A stretch of DNA of 38,703 nucleotides from Actinomadura sp. 7K507. Lineage in GTDB: Bacteria > Actinomycetota > Actinomycetes > Streptosporangiales > Streptosporangiaceae. Of this stretch, positions 1-8,095 are shown piece after piece; the first letter of the stretch is position 1, and each line of letters opens with the position of its first letter. Made by a program: the position numbers and the translations under genes. The notes under the pieces were generated by a model. That model did not search any database, had not been told where the DNA came from, and saw only the letters and a list, made by a program, of their open reading frames with translations. Where the stretch lies: NCBI RefSeq assembly GCF_004348425.1, contig NZ_SMKK01000073.1, positions 1-38,703 on the forward strand, read 5' to 3'.

Positions 1-1284
1 CTGGTCGGTCAGAAGGGGACCCGGCGGGCGGCGGGTGGGTATCGGTCGAGGCGGGAGTGGTTCGCCAAGTCCCGTCGCCTGCACGTCCTCAAGGATCGCC
101 TCGCTCGTGTGCAGGCCGATTGGGACGCAGGGCGGGTGCGGGTGGTGCGCGGCGGCAGGCGCCTGCTGAACAACCGCCATCACCTGGAGGCCGCCGGGCT
201 GTCCGAGGAGCAGTGGCGGGCCCGGTGGGAGGCGGGGCGGTGGTTCTGCCAGGCCGACGGGGAGAGCGGTAAGCGGTACGGCAACGAGACCATCCGCGTC
301 ACCCCCGAAGGTGAAGTGTCGATCAAGTTGCCCGCGCCGCTGGCGCATCTGGCCAACGCGCCGCACGGCCGCTACGTCCTGACCTGTCGCGTCGCGTTCG
401 CGCACCGGGGCACCGAGTGGGCCGACCGGCTCGAGGTCGACCGGGCGGTGGCCTACCGCATCCACCTCGACATCGGCCGGGGCCGCTGGTACCTCACTGC
501 GTCCTGGCAACGCCCCGCCATCCCTGCGGTCCCGCTGGAGACCGCCCGCGCCCACGGCATGATCGGCGTCGACACCAACGCCGACCACTTCGCCGCCTAC
601 CGCCTCGACGTCCACGGCAACCCTATCGGTGACCCCATGCGGTTCGGGTACGACTTGTCCGGGAGCGCCGGGCACCGGGACGCGCAGGTCCGGCACGCCA
701 TCACCGGGCTACTGCACTGGGCCCGGAGGTGCGGCGTGGCCGCTATCGCGATCGAGGACCTGGACTTCGCCAGAGAGAAGACCCGAGAGAAGCACGGCCG
801 CCGGAAACGGTTCCGGCAGCTCATCTCCGGTATGCCGACCGGAAGGCTCAAGGCGCGGCTGGTGTCGATGGCCGCCGAGGTGGGCTTGAGTATCGTTGCG
901 GTCGATCCGGCCTATACCTCGCGGTGGGGGGACCAGCACTGGCGCACGCCTCTCACCAGCAGCAAACGTCAGATGACCCGCCATGACGCCGCCTCGGTGG
1001 CGATCGGCAGACGCGCCCTCGGACACCCGATCCGGCGACGGACGGCACCGCCCCATGACGACCAGAGTGATCGTCGTGGGCATCGGACCGTCCAGGCTGA
1101 TTGCGGTGCCCGAGGACGTGAGGAACCCCGCCATCCGCCGCGGAGCGTGCACACGATGCACGTAGCCGCCGGAGAAGCCAGAACGTGGGGAACCAGCGCA
1201 TCCAGCACCGTTCGGGACGCGCGCAGTACCAGGATATGGGTACAAGACTCACTCCTGATCACTGATGAGGAACGGTACCGATGA
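1..1284 (+). CDS. tnpB: TnpB-family RNA-guided nuclease/transposase accessory protein, 5'-truncated by window edge
   Basis: The frame is open from base 1, so the real start lies upstream; the first in-window start (GTG at 109) is probably internal. The protein shows the RuvC-like acidic triad of IS200/IS605 TnpB proteins: GVDTN (first Asp, near base 570), AIEDLDF (Glu, near 753) and RHDAASVAIGRR (second Asp, near 984). Between the last two lies VDPAYTSRWGDQHW, which I recall as typical of an actinobacterial TnpB branch. I see no CxxC zinc-ribbon pairs. TnpB proteins are RNA-guided DNA nucleases encoded by IS605-type elements, and the guide RNA normally overlaps the 3' end of the gene. No TnpA is visible. 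Conserved sequence ends near 1100; the remaining tail to 1284 is low-complexity and may not be ancestral. Its stop overlaps the next start (ATGA). Confidence 0.8.
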   Translation: MVGQKGTRRAAGGYRSRREWFAKSRRLHVLKDRLARVQADWDAGRVRVVRGGRRLLNNRHHLEAAGLSEEQWRARWEAGRWFCQADGESGKRYGNETIRVTPEGEVSIKLPAPLAHLANAPHGRYVLTCRVAFAHRGTEWADRLEVDRAVAYRIHLDIGRGRWYLTASWQRPAIPAVPLETARAHGMIGVDTNADHFAAYRLDVHGNPIGDPMRFGYDLSGSAGHRDAQVRHAITGLLHWARRCGVAAIAIEDLDFAREKTREKHGRRKRFRQLISGMPTGRLKARLVSMAAEVGLSIVAVDPAYTSRWGDQHWRTPLTSSKRQMTRHDAASVAIGRRALGHPIRRRTAPPHDDQSDRRGHRTVQADCGARGREEPRHPPRSVHTMHVAAGEARTWGTSASSTVRDARSTRIWVQDSLLITDEERYR

Positions 1285-2231
1285 CCGAGATCACGCATCG
1301 TTTCGTCCAGTCGGACAGCGGTCTGCGCATGCACGTCGCCGAGGCCGGCGAGGGGCCGCTGGTCCTGCTCCTGCACGGTTTCCCGGAGTGCTGGTACTCC
1401 TGGCGCCACCAGCTCACCGCGCTCGCCGAGGCGGGCTACCACGCCGTCGCCCCCGACCAGCGCGGCTACGCCCGGACGGGCGGCCCGGCGGAGGTCGGCC
1501 GGTACTCGATCCTGCACCTGGTCGGGGACGCCGTCGGGCTCATCGACGCCCTCGGCGCGGACCGCGCCGTCGTCGCCGGGCACGACTGGGGCGCCCCGGT
1601 CGCCTGGGCCACCGCGCAGATGCGCCCGGACAAGGTGCGCGGGGTCATCGCCATGTCGGTCCCGCACCGCCCGCGCAGCAGCAAGCCGCCCGTCGCGTCC
1701 ATGCGCCGCCTGTTCGGCGAGGGCTTCTACATGGTCCGCTTCCAGGAGCGGGACGTCCCGGAGGCCGAGCTCGACCGCGACCGGGCAGACACCTTCCGCC
1801 GCGTGCTGGGCGCGATGTCCGGCGGCGGCGCCGCGCCGGGCCCGGTCGCCGCCGAAGGGAGCGGGTTCCTCGACGACTTCCCGGAGCCGGAGAAACTGCC
1901 CGCCTGGATCACCGACGAGGACATCGCCGTCTACGTCGAGGAGTACGCCGAGAGCGGCTTCACCGGCCCGCTCAACTGGTACCGCAACCTCGACCGGAAC
2001 TGGGAGCTGACCGCCGCCTGGCACCGCGCCCCGATCGGCCCGCCCGCGCTGTTCATCGCCGGCGACCGCGACATCGTCTCGGTCGGCTCCCGCCAGGTGA
2101 TCGACTCCATGACCGACTTCGTGCCGAACCTCCGCGACACCGTCTGGCTGTCCGATTGCGGCCACTGGACGCAGCAGGAGCGCCCGGCCGAGGTGAACGA
2201 GGCCATGCTCGGCTTCCTCCGCGGCCTCTGA
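1281..2231 (+). CDS. Alpha/beta-fold epoxide hydrolase
   Basis: This 316-residue protein matches the soluble epoxide hydrolase type, which opens epoxides to diols through an Asp-ester intermediate. Visible features are the oxyanion motif HGFP (residues 32-35), the nucleophile Asp102 in GHDWG, cap-domain tyrosines at about Y150 and Y234, the acid Asp264 in GDRDIV, and His295 in CGHW. The Asp nucleophile and the WYRN cap motif favour epoxide hydrolase over haloalkane dehalogenase or lipase. The ATG at 1281 follows a purine-rich GATGAGGA and overlaps the end of the TnpB frame by 4 nt, probably by chance of position. It is cytoplasmic with no signal peptide. The neighbouring WYL regulator on the same strand may control it (inference). 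The substrate cannot be deduced. Confidence 0.9.
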   Translation: MTEITHRFVQSDSGLRMHVAEAGEGPLVLLLHGFPECWYSWRHQLTALAEAGYHAVAPDQRGYARTGGPAEVGRYSILHLVGDAVGLIDALGADRAVVAGHDWGAPVAWATAQMRPDKVRGVIAMSVPHRPRSSKPPVASMRRLFGEGFYMVRFQERDVPEAELDRDRADTFRRVLGAMSGGGAAPGPVAAEGSGFLDDFPEPEKLPAWITDEDIAVYVEEYAESGFTGPLNWYRNLDRNWELTAAWHRAPIGPPALFIAGDRDIVSVGSRQVIDSMTDFVPNLRDTVWLSDCGHWTQQERPAEVNEAMLGFLRGL

Positions 2232-2268
2232 CCGGCGGAATGTCGGAGGTGCGGCATACGGTCACCGG

Positions 2269-2973
2269 GTGAACCGCACCGATCGTCTGTACGCCCTGGT
2301 GGAGGAACTGCGGGCCTGCGCGCCGCGCCGCGTCAGCGCGCGCGAGCTGGCCGCGCGGTACGAGGTGAGCGTCCGGACGATCGAGCGCGACATCGGCGCC
2401 CTCCAGCAGGGCGGCGTGCCGATCTTCGCGGACGTCGGCCGGGGCGGCGGCTACACCCTCGACAAGAGCCGCACGCTGCCGCCGCTGAACTTCACCCCCG
2501 CCGAGGCCGTCGCCGTCGCCATCACCCTCGCGCGGGCGGGCGGCGCGCCGTACTCCCGGTCCGCCCGCACCGCCCTCCACAAGATCGTCGCCGCGATGTC
2601 GGGAGCCGACGGCGACTCGGCCCGCGAACTGGCCGAACGCGTCCGCATCCTGACGCCTCCCGACGCGGCCGAGCCCGCCTCGGTGCCCGCCGTCCTGGAG
2701 GAGGCGATGTCCGCGCGCCGCGTCGTGCGGCTCGGCTACGTCGACGCGAGTGGCAGCGAGACCGAACGCGACGTCGAACCCGTCGGGTTCACCGCCCTGT
2801 CGCTCCGCTGGTACCTGCTCGGGTGGTGCCGCCTGCGCGGCGAGGCCCGCGTCTTCCGCATCGACCGCGTCCGCCGCGCCGCGCTGCTGGACGAACCCGC
2901 CCCGGAACGCGACTTCGACGACCTGGCCGCCGCCCCGGCCGACTACGTCGCCAGGCCGCTCGAATTCGTCTGA
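2269..2973 (+). CDS. HTH-WYL (YafY-type) transcriptional regulator
   Basis: This 234-residue protein has an N-terminal winged helix-turn-helix of the HTH_11/DeoR-like type (about residues 5-60, containing SARELAARYEVSVRTIERDI). It is followed by the linker typical of YafY proteins and a C-terminal WYL domain (about residues 140-205; the family motif appears as SLRWYLLGWC). WYL domains bind ligands or nucleic acids and modulate DNA binding. The GTG start at 2269 lies 38 nt past the epoxide hydrolase stop and is preceded by GGAGGTGCGG at 2245-2254. Its position between the epoxide hydrolase and the VOC protein suggests that it controls one or both. The family call is firm and the target is unknown. 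Confidence 0.9.
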   Translation: MNRTDRLYALVEELRACAPRRVSARELAARYEVSVRTIERDIGALQQGGVPIFADVGRGGGYTLDKSRTLPPLNFTPAEAVAVAITLARAGGAPYSRSARTALHKIVAAMSGADGDSARELAERVRILTPPDAAEPASVPAVLEEAMSARRVVRLGYVDASGSETERDVEPVGFTALSLRWYLLGWCRLRGEARVFRIDRVRRAALLDEPAPERDFDDLAAAPADYVARPLEFV

Positions 2974-3057
2974 GAAACCTTGCAAATCCCGACACAGGGC
3001 TGTCGCGGACCCCTCCCATGCTGGCCCTCCTACCAGTTGAGAAGCAGAGGAGAGGCC

Positions 3058-3426
3058 ATGACAATCCCCGCGTTCAACACCGTCGCGTGGTTCCAGGTCG
3101 GCACCGACGCGCCGGAGGAGGCCCGCCGCTTCTACGGCGATCTCTTCGGCTGGCGGTTCGACCCGGACGGCGACGGCTACGACCTCGTCAGCTACCCGGG
3201 TTCCGACGTCCCCGCGGGCGGTGTCTCGCACGAGCCCGACGCGTCCGGCAACCATGCGATGTTCATGGTTCTGGTCGGGGACGTCGACGCGGTGTGCGCC
3301 GAGACGGAGAAGCGCGGCGGCAAGGTCGCCCTGCCCACCGTGACGACGGGCGACGGCCTCAAGTTCGCCTACCTGGACGACCCCGCCGGCAACCGCTTCG
3401 GCGTCTTCAAGCCCCCGGCGTCCTGA
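3058..3426 (+). CDS. VOC-family (glyoxalase/bleomycin-resistance-like) protein
   Basis: This 122-residue protein has a single glyoxalase-like fold: an N-terminal half (NTVAWFQVGTDAPEEARRFY, then LFGWRF) and a C-terminal half ending AYLDDPAGNRFGVFKPP. That pattern is typical of short VOC proteins, which dimerise to form a metal or ligand site. I chose the ATG at 3058 because AGAGGAGAGG lies directly upstream. The frame also opens further upstream at 2980, but those residues do not resemble the family. Proteins of this subgroup are often annotated as hydroxylase or glyoxalase-like. No substrate is evident. A strong terminator lies 46 nt after the stop. Confidence 0.88.
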   Translation: MTIPAFNTVAWFQVGTDAPEEARRFYGDLFGWRFDPDGDGYDLVSYPGSDVPAGGVSHEPDASGNHAMFMVLVGDVDAVCAETEKRGGKVALPTVTTGDGLKFAYLDDPAGNRFGVFKPPAS

Positions 3427-3472
3427 CCCCGGACCGGGAAGCCGACCGGAACGCGAGGGCCGACCGGAACGC

Positions 3473-3507
3473 GAATGGGGCCCCGAGCGAATCTCGGGGC
3501 CCCATTC
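3473..3507. terminator. Bidirectional-looking terminator hairpin between VOC gene and aceE
   Basis: A perfect 15-bp stem (GAATGGGGCCCCGAG against its complement) closes a 5-nt loop (CGAAT). It lies between two convergent genes and, because the stem is symmetric, could end transcription from both. No long T tract follows. Just before it, an 18-base unit beginning GCCGACCGGAACGCGA occurs twice in tandem (3441-3476), a small local duplication. Confidence 0.8.
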
Positions 3508-3574
3508 GTCATGCCGGGAACCGGGTGATTGCGGCCTACACCTCCGCAATCACGGGGTCACGGTCGGACGGCCG

Positions 3575-6364
3575 TCAGCCGTCGCCGCCGGTGTTGCTCT
3601 CGGCGCTGCCGACACCGTTGGCGAAGACCTCGCTGACCTCGGCGTCCAGGCGGTAGCGGTGGATCGCCTGCTGGAGCGTCTCCGGCTTGACCTCGCCGTG
3701 CCGGGCGAGCCGGGTCAGGACCGCGAGCACGAGCGACGCGGCGTCCACGTGGAAGAACCGGCGGGCGGCGGCGCGGGTGTCGGAGAAGCCGAAGCCGTCG
3801 GTGCCGAGCGAGGTGAAGTCCGCGTGCACCCACGGGGCGATCTGGTCGGGGACGGCACGGGCGAAGTCCGTCACGGCGACGATCGGCCCGGCGACGTTGT
3901 CGAGCGTCCGGGTGACGTACGGGACGCGCTGCTCGGCGTCGGGGTTCAGCAGGTTCTGCTCGTCGCACTCGCGGGCCTCGCGGGCCAGCTCGTTCCACGA
4001 GGTCGCCGACCACACGTCCGCGGCGACGCCCCAGTCCTCGGCGAGGAGCCGCTGCGCCTCCAGGGCCCACCGGCCGCCGACACCGGACGCCAGGATCTGC
4101 GCCCGCGGCACCTCGCCGTTCCCCGGCGTGACCTCCGGGGCGGTCTTGTACCGGTACAGGCCCTTCAGGAGGCCGTCGACGTCGACGCCGTCGGGCTCGG
4201 CGGGCTGCTGGTACGGCTCGTTGTAGACCGTGAGGTAGTAGAAGACGTTCTCGCCGGACGGGTACTCGTCGGACGTGCCGTACATGCGGCGCAGCGCGTC
4301 CTTGACGATGTGGGCCAGCTCGAACGACCACGTCGGGTCGTAGTGCACGCAGGCGGGGTTCGACGCGGCGAGCAGCGGGGAGTGGCCGTCGGCGTGCTGG
4401 AGGCCCTCACCGGTGAGAGTGGTGCGGCCGGCGGTGGCGCCGAGCAGGAACCCGCGGCCCATCTGGTCGGCGAGCGACCACATCTGGTCGCCGGTCCGCT
4501 GGAACCCGAACATCGAGTAGAAGATGTACACCGGGATCATGTGCTCGCCGTGCGTGGCGTACGTGGTGCCCGCGGCGATCGTGGACGCCATCGACCCGGC
4601 CTCGCTGATGCCCTCGTGCAGCATCTGGCCGCTGTCGGACTCCTTGTACGACAGCAGCAGCTTGCGGTCGACCGCGTCGTAGGTCTGCCCGTGCGGCGAG
4701 TAGATCTTGGACGTGGGGAACAGCGAGTCCATGCCGAACGTGCGGTACTCGTCCGGGGCGATCGGTACGAACCGGGCGCCGATGTTCTCGTCCTTGATCA
4801 GGTCCTTGAGCAGCCGGACGAACGCCATGGTCGTCGCGACGTTCTGCTTGCCGGAGCCCTTCTTCAGCTCGCTGTAGACGGGGTCGCCGGGCAGCTTGAG
4901 CGGCTTGGCGCGCACGACCCGTTTCGGCAGGAACCCGCCGAGGGCGGCGCGGCGCTCGCGCATGTACTGGATCTCGTCGGAGTCCTCGCCCGGGTGGTAG
5001 TAGGGCGGCAGCGGCGCCTCCAGCGCCGAGTCCGGGATGTCCAGGTAGAGGCGGTCCCGGAACTCCTTCAGCTCGGCCTTGGTGAGCTTCTTCATCTGGT
5101 GGGTGGCGTTGCGGGCCTCGAAGTCGGAGCCGAGCGTCCAGCCCTTGATGGTGTGCGCGAGGATCACGGTCGGCTGCCCGACGTGCTCGCGGGCCGACTT
5201 GAACGCCGCGTACACCTTGCGGTAGTCGTGCCCGCCGCGCGACAGCTTGCGCAGCTCGTCGTCCTCGAGGTGCTGGACGATCCTGCGCAGCCTCGGGTCG
5301 GCGCCGAAGAACTTCTCCCGGATGTACTCGCCGGACTCGACGGTGAACGTCTGGAACTGCCCGTCGGGCGTGGTGTTCATCTGGTTGACCAGCACGCCGT
5401 CGACGTCCTGCGCGAGCAGCGGGTCCCAGTCGCGGCCCCAGATGACCTTGATGACGTTCCAGCCGGCGCCGCGGAAGAACGACTCCAGCTCCTGGATGAT
5501 CTTGCCGTTGCCGCGGACCGGGCCGTCCAGCTGCTGGAGGTTGCAGTTGACGACGAAGGTCAGGTTGTCGAGCTCCTCGCGGGCGGCCAGGCCGATCGCG
5601 CCGAGCGACTCGGGCTCGGCCATCTCGCCGTCGCCGAGGAACGCCCACACGTGCGAGCGGGACGTGTCCTTGATCTTCCGGTTGTACAGGTAGCGGTTGA
5701 ACCGGGCCTGGTACACCGAGTTGATCCCGGTGAGGCCCATGGACACCGTGGGGAACTCCCAGAAGTCCGGCATGAGCCGCGGGTGCGGGTAGGACGACAG
5801 CCCGCCGCCCGGGTGCGAGTGCTCCTGGCGGAACCCGTCGAGCTTGTCCTCGGGCAGGCGTCCTTCCAGGTAGGCGCGGGCGTAGATGCCGGGTGAGGCG
5901 TGCCCCTGGATGAAGACCTGGTCGCCGGACTCGCCGTGGTCCTTGCCGCGGAAGAAGTGGTTGAAGCCGATCTCGTACAGCGAGGCGGCGGAGGCGTAGG
6001 TGGCGATGTGGCCGCCGACGCCGATCTCTGGGCGGTTCGCGCGCGACACCATGATCGCGGCGTTCCAGCGGATGTAGGCGCGGATGCGCCGCTCCACGTG
6101 CTCGTCGCCGGGGAACCAGGGCTCGGACTCCGGCGGAATGGTGTTGATGAAGTCGGTGCTGCGCAGGCTGGGCACACCGACCTGCAGCTCGCGGGCCCTC
6201 TCCAGGAGCCGGAGCATCACGTAGCGCGCCCGGCCGCGGCCTTCTGTCTTGATGACCGTGTCCAGTGACTCCAGCCATTCCCGGGTTTCGTCCGGGTTGA
6301 TGTCCGGCAGCTGGCTCGGCAGGCCGTCGCTGATGATCGAAAAGCGTTGACGTCCGGAAGCCAC
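3575..6364 (-). CDS. aceE: Pyruvate dehydrogenase E1 component, homodimeric type
   Basis: This is a full-length (929 aa) homodimeric E1 of the pyruvate dehydrogenase complex. It decarboxylates pyruvate with thiamine diphosphate and passes the acetyl group to the lipoyl E2. The ThDP-binding motif is visible as GDGEMAEPES (about residues 244-253) through NCNLQQLDG, and the family-typical EPWFPGDE and HATPGI-like (HASPGI) stretches are present. The frame is open to an ATG at 6427, but a GTG at 6364 has GAGAGGGG-type spacing (AGAGGGGACCCC) and gives the usual actinobacterial N-terminus, so I chose it. The E2/E3 genes are not nearby, as is usual in actinomycetes. Its divergent and downstream neighbours (DUF3052, AhpE) match the M. 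tuberculosis Rv2238c-Rv2241 group. Confidence 0.97.
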   Translation of the reverse strand: MASGRQRFSIISDGLPSQLPDINPDETREWLESLDTVIKTEGRGRARYVMLRLLERARELQVGVPSLRSTDFINTIPPESEPWFPGDEHVERRIRAYIRWNAAIMVSRANRPEIGVGGHIATYASAASLYEIGFNHFFRGKDHGESGDQVFIQGHASPGIYARAYLEGRLPEDKLDGFRQEHSHPGGGLSSYPHPRLMPDFWEFPTVSMGLTGINSVYQARFNRYLYNRKIKDTSRSHVWAFLGDGEMAEPESLGAIGLAAREELDNLTFVVNCNLQQLDGPVRGNGKIIQELESFFRGAGWNVIKVIWGRDWDPLLAQDVDGVLVNQMNTTPDGQFQTFTVESGEYIREKFFGADPRLRRIVQHLEDDELRKLSRGGHDYRKVYAAFKSAREHVGQPTVILAHTIKGWTLGSDFEARNATHQMKKLTKAELKEFRDRLYLDIPDSALEAPLPPYYHPGEDSDEIQYMRERRAALGGFLPKRVVRAKPLKLPGDPVYSELKKGSGKQNVATTMAFVRLLKDLIKDENIGARFVPIAPDEYRTFGMDSLFPTSKIYSPHGQTYDAVDRKLLLSYKESDSGQMLHEGISEAGSMASTIAAGTTYATHGEHMIPVYIFYSMFGFQRTGDQMWSLADQMGRGFLLGATAGRTTLTGEGLQHADGHSPLLAASNPACVHYDPTWSFELAHIVKDALRRMYGTSDEYPSGENVFYYLTVYNEPYQQPAEPDGVDVDGLLKGLYRYKTAPEVTPGNGEVPRAQILASGVGGRWALEAQRLLAEDWGVAADVWSATSWNELAREARECDEQNLLNPDAEQRVPYVTRTLDNVAGPIVAVTDFARAVPDQIAPWVHADFTSLGTDGFGFSDTRAAARRFFHVDAASLVLAVLTRLARHGEVKPETLQQAIHRYRLDAEVSEVFANGVGSAESNTGGDG

Positions 6365-6517
6365 GGGGTCCCCTCTGTCCTTACGTCTTTGCGGGTGAGA
6401 CCGGGTTCCCGCCGCGCGGGTGGCCACCGGTCCCCGGCAGACTGTTGTCGCTCGTCTCGAGATCCATCGTCGCCGTTTACGACGGCTAACGCATCTCTAC
6501 CAACCGGTAACCATTCT

Positions 6518-6533
6518 CCCCGGTCAACCGGGG
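6518..6533. promoter_or_regulatory. Palindrome in the aceE / DUF1918 divergent intergenic region
   Basis: CCCCGGT-CA-ACCGGGG is an inverted repeat with 7-bp arms and a 2-bp centre. It lies 46 bp before the DUF1918 start and 154 bp upstream of aceE. The tight centre suggests a protein-binding site rather than a hairpin. A related half sequence, ACCGGT, lies about 10 bp before it (6502-6507). The binding protein is unknown. Confidence 0.35.
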
Positions 6534-6579
6534 TACGCACCCTGGGAGAGCCGATTTTCCCGACGAGATCGGAGGAGCC

Positions 6580-6777
6580 ATGAACGGGCGTGTCGGAGAC
6601 CGGCTGCTTGTCCACGGCAACATCGTGGGGCAGGCCGACCGGCAGGGCGAGATCATCGAGGTGCGGGGCCGGGACGGCGGCCCGCCGTTCCTGGTCCGCT
6701 TCGACGACGGCCACGAGACCCTGGTGTACCCGGGGCCGGACGCGGTCGTCGAGCCCAGGGAGCAGCTGTCCCGTTAG
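6580..6777 (+). CDS. DUF1918 domain protein
   Basis: This 65-residue protein is almost entirely one DUF1918 domain, a small SH3-like beta fold common in actinobacteria. Recognisable parts are MNGRVGDRLLVHGNIVGQ at the start and FLVRFDDGHETLVYPGPD near the end. The ATG at 6580 has an exact GGAGGAG ribosome-binding site 1-7 nt upstream. Its function is unknown in the family. It is divergent from aceE and precedes the YjbQ-family gene on the same strand. Confidence 0.85.
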   Translation: MNGRVGDRLLVHGNIVGQADRQGEIIEVRGRDGGPPFLVRFDDGHETLVYPGPDAVVEPREQLSR

Positions 6778-6870
6778 CCGGGCCGGGCACCGCACCGGCC
6801 GTGGCCCGGTGCCGTTCCCGGAGCGGAAGATCCGTGCGGCCGCGGAGGCGTCCGGGGCCGCGGAAGGGGT

Positions 6871-7290
6871 ATGCCCGAGATCATGGAGAGCACCGTGGTC
6901 CGGGTGGCGACCGGCACACGCGACGCCGTGCACGACATCACGGCCGAATGCGAGAGGTTCGCCGCGTCGGCGGGCGGCGACGGGCTGCTGCACGTCTTCG
7001 TCCCGCACGCCACCGCCGGCGTGGCGATCATCGAACTGGGGGCCGGCAGCGACGACGACCTGCTGGCGGCCCTCGGCGACCTGCTGCCGGCGGACGACCG
7101 CTGGCGGCACGCGCACGGGTCGCCGGGCCACGGGCGGTCGCACGTGATGCCCGCGCTCGTCCCTCCGTTCGCGACCCTCCCGGTCGTCGGCGGACGGCTG
7201 GCGCTGGGGACGTGGCAGTCCGTGGCCCTGGTCGACCTCAACGTCGACAACCCCGACCGCCAGATCCGGTTGTCTTTTCTCAAAGGATGA
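6871..7290 (+). CDS. YjbQ/UPF0047-family protein
   Basis: This 139-residue protein fits the YjbQ (UPF0047) family, proposed to have secondary thiamine-phosphate synthase activity. The motifs are HATAGVAIIELG in the first half and HGSPGHGRSHVMPAL in the middle, whose His residues line the family's putative active site, then LGTWQSVALVDL near the C-terminus. The ATG at 6871 follows GGAAGGGGT, and the protein has the usual family length. It sits downstream of the DUF1918 gene. The thiamine link would fit next to a ThDP enzyme such as AceE, but that is inference from position only. The family call is firm and the in vivo role is not established. Confidence 0.85.
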   Translation: MPEIMESTVVRVATGTRDAVHDITAECERFAASAGGDGLLHVFVPHATAGVAIIELGAGSDDDLLAALGDLLPADDRWRHAHGSPGHGRSHVMPALVPPFATLPVVGGRLALGTWQSVALVDLNVDNPDRQIRLSFLKG

Positions 7291-7303
7291 GCGAGTCGGA
7301 GGG

Positions 7304-7324
7304 TGCGGGGGCCGTCCCCCCGCA
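7304..7324 (+). terminator. Possible terminator hairpin after YjbQ gene
   Basis: TGCGGGGG pairs with CCCCCGCA around a 5-nt loop, 14 bp after the YjbQ stop. The stem is 8 bp and very GC-rich, with no T tract following. It is plausible as a weak terminator before the DUF3052 transcription unit. Confidence 0.4.
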
Positions 7325-7554
7325 AGGCGCAAAGATGACGGCGGGCTGTCACGCTCGGTGGAGGTCTTGTTACGCCGATCTCCGTAATCGGGCCAATGAG
7401 CCCACCAAAAGCCGGGAAGACACTTGCGCTAGGGGCCCTCACTTGTGTGAACTGTCCCGCAAACACCGCACAGGTGCGGGCGGGCCACCCGCCGAGGGGG
7501 GCGAAACGAGATGAGCACGGCACCGTGCGGACTGACGACAATGGGAGGACTTTC

Positions 7555-7983
7555 GTGAGCGCGACCGCGGGTCAGGCGCAGTCTGAGCGCAGCCTGGCCG
7601 AACGGCTCGGCCTGAAGGCGGGCCAGGTGGTGCAGGAGATCGGCTACGACGACGACGTCGACGAGGAGCTCCGCGCATCCGTCGAGGCCGTCACGGGGAA
7701 CGAGCTGGTCGACGAGGACTACGAGGACGTGGTCGACGTCGTGCTGCTGTGGTGGCGCGAGGAGGACGGCGACCTGTTCGAGGGCCTGACCGACGCGATG
7801 ATCCCGCTCACCGGCGGCGGCAACATCTGGCTGCTGACGCCGAAGGCGGGCCGCGACGGGCATGTGGAGCCGAGCGACATCGGCGAGGCCGCGCAGACGG
7901 CCGGACTGTCGCAGACCAGCAGCGTCAGCGCTGCCAAGGAGTGGTCGGGAACGCGGCTGGTCGCGCCCAAGGTCCGCAAGTAG
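7555..7983 (+). CDS. DUF3052 protein
   Basis: This 142-residue acidic protein matches DUF3052, an actinobacterial family of unknown function. Typical stretches are SLAERLGLKAGQVVQEIGYD, an Asp/Glu-rich middle, LLWWREEDGDL, and GGGNIWLLTPKAGRDGHVEP. I chose the GTG at 7555 because GGAGGA lies 6 nt upstream; the frame extends to 7396, but that part is not family-like. It precedes the peroxiredoxin gene on the same strand, the same order as Rv2239c/Rv2238c in M. tuberculosis, so a shared role in redox or nitrogen stress is possible. No catalytic motif is visible. Confidence 0.88.
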   Translation: MSATAGQAQSERSLAERLGLKAGQVVQEIGYDDDVDEELRASVEAVTGNELVDEDYEDVVDVVLLWWREEDGDLFEGLTDAMIPLTGGGNIWLLTPKAGRDGHVEPSDIGEAAQTAGLSQTSSVSAAKEWSGTRLVAPKVRK

Positions 7984-8024
7984 CCCCGGCGCCCGTCCGC
8001 GGGCGGCACGGGGTGGCAGACTGG

Positions 8025-8076
8025 CCCCGTCCCCCACGCCCGTGGGGGACGGGGCATGACCCCGCCTGGGGCGGGG
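8025..8076 (+). promoter_or_regulatory. Two consecutive hairpins in the DUF3052-ahpE gap
   Basis: The first hairpin has a perfect 14-bp stem (CCCCGTCCCCCACG at 8025-8038 with 8041-8054) and almost no loop. The second is a 7-bp CCCCGCC/GGCGGGG stem (8060-8066 with 8070-8076). The second ends 20 bp before the ahpE TTG. They could terminate the DUF3052 transcript, attenuate read-through, or protect the ahpE mRNA end. There is no T tract. Confidence 0.45.
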
Positions 8077-8095
8077 CTGAATCGCGGGAGAGGCT

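Noticed and set aside
2053..3549. Minus-strand open frame of about 500 residues over the WYL and VOC genes
   Set aside because: It is antisense to two well-recognised genes, is low-complexity and has no ribosome-binding site.
3659..5896. Long open frame on the plus strand opposite aceE
   Set aside because: The minus strand encodes a clear 929-residue AceE. The plus frame is Arg/Val/Gly-rich with no domains; it is an antisense shadow of high GC at third positions.
3575..6427. Longer AceE start at 6427
   Set aside because: The extra 21 residues (Arg/Pro-rich) are unlike AceE, and the GTG at 6364 has the ribosome-binding site and the usual N-terminus.
7396..7554. N-terminal extension of the DUF3052 gene
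   Set aside because: Non-family sequence. A good GGAGGA site precedes the GTG at 7555.
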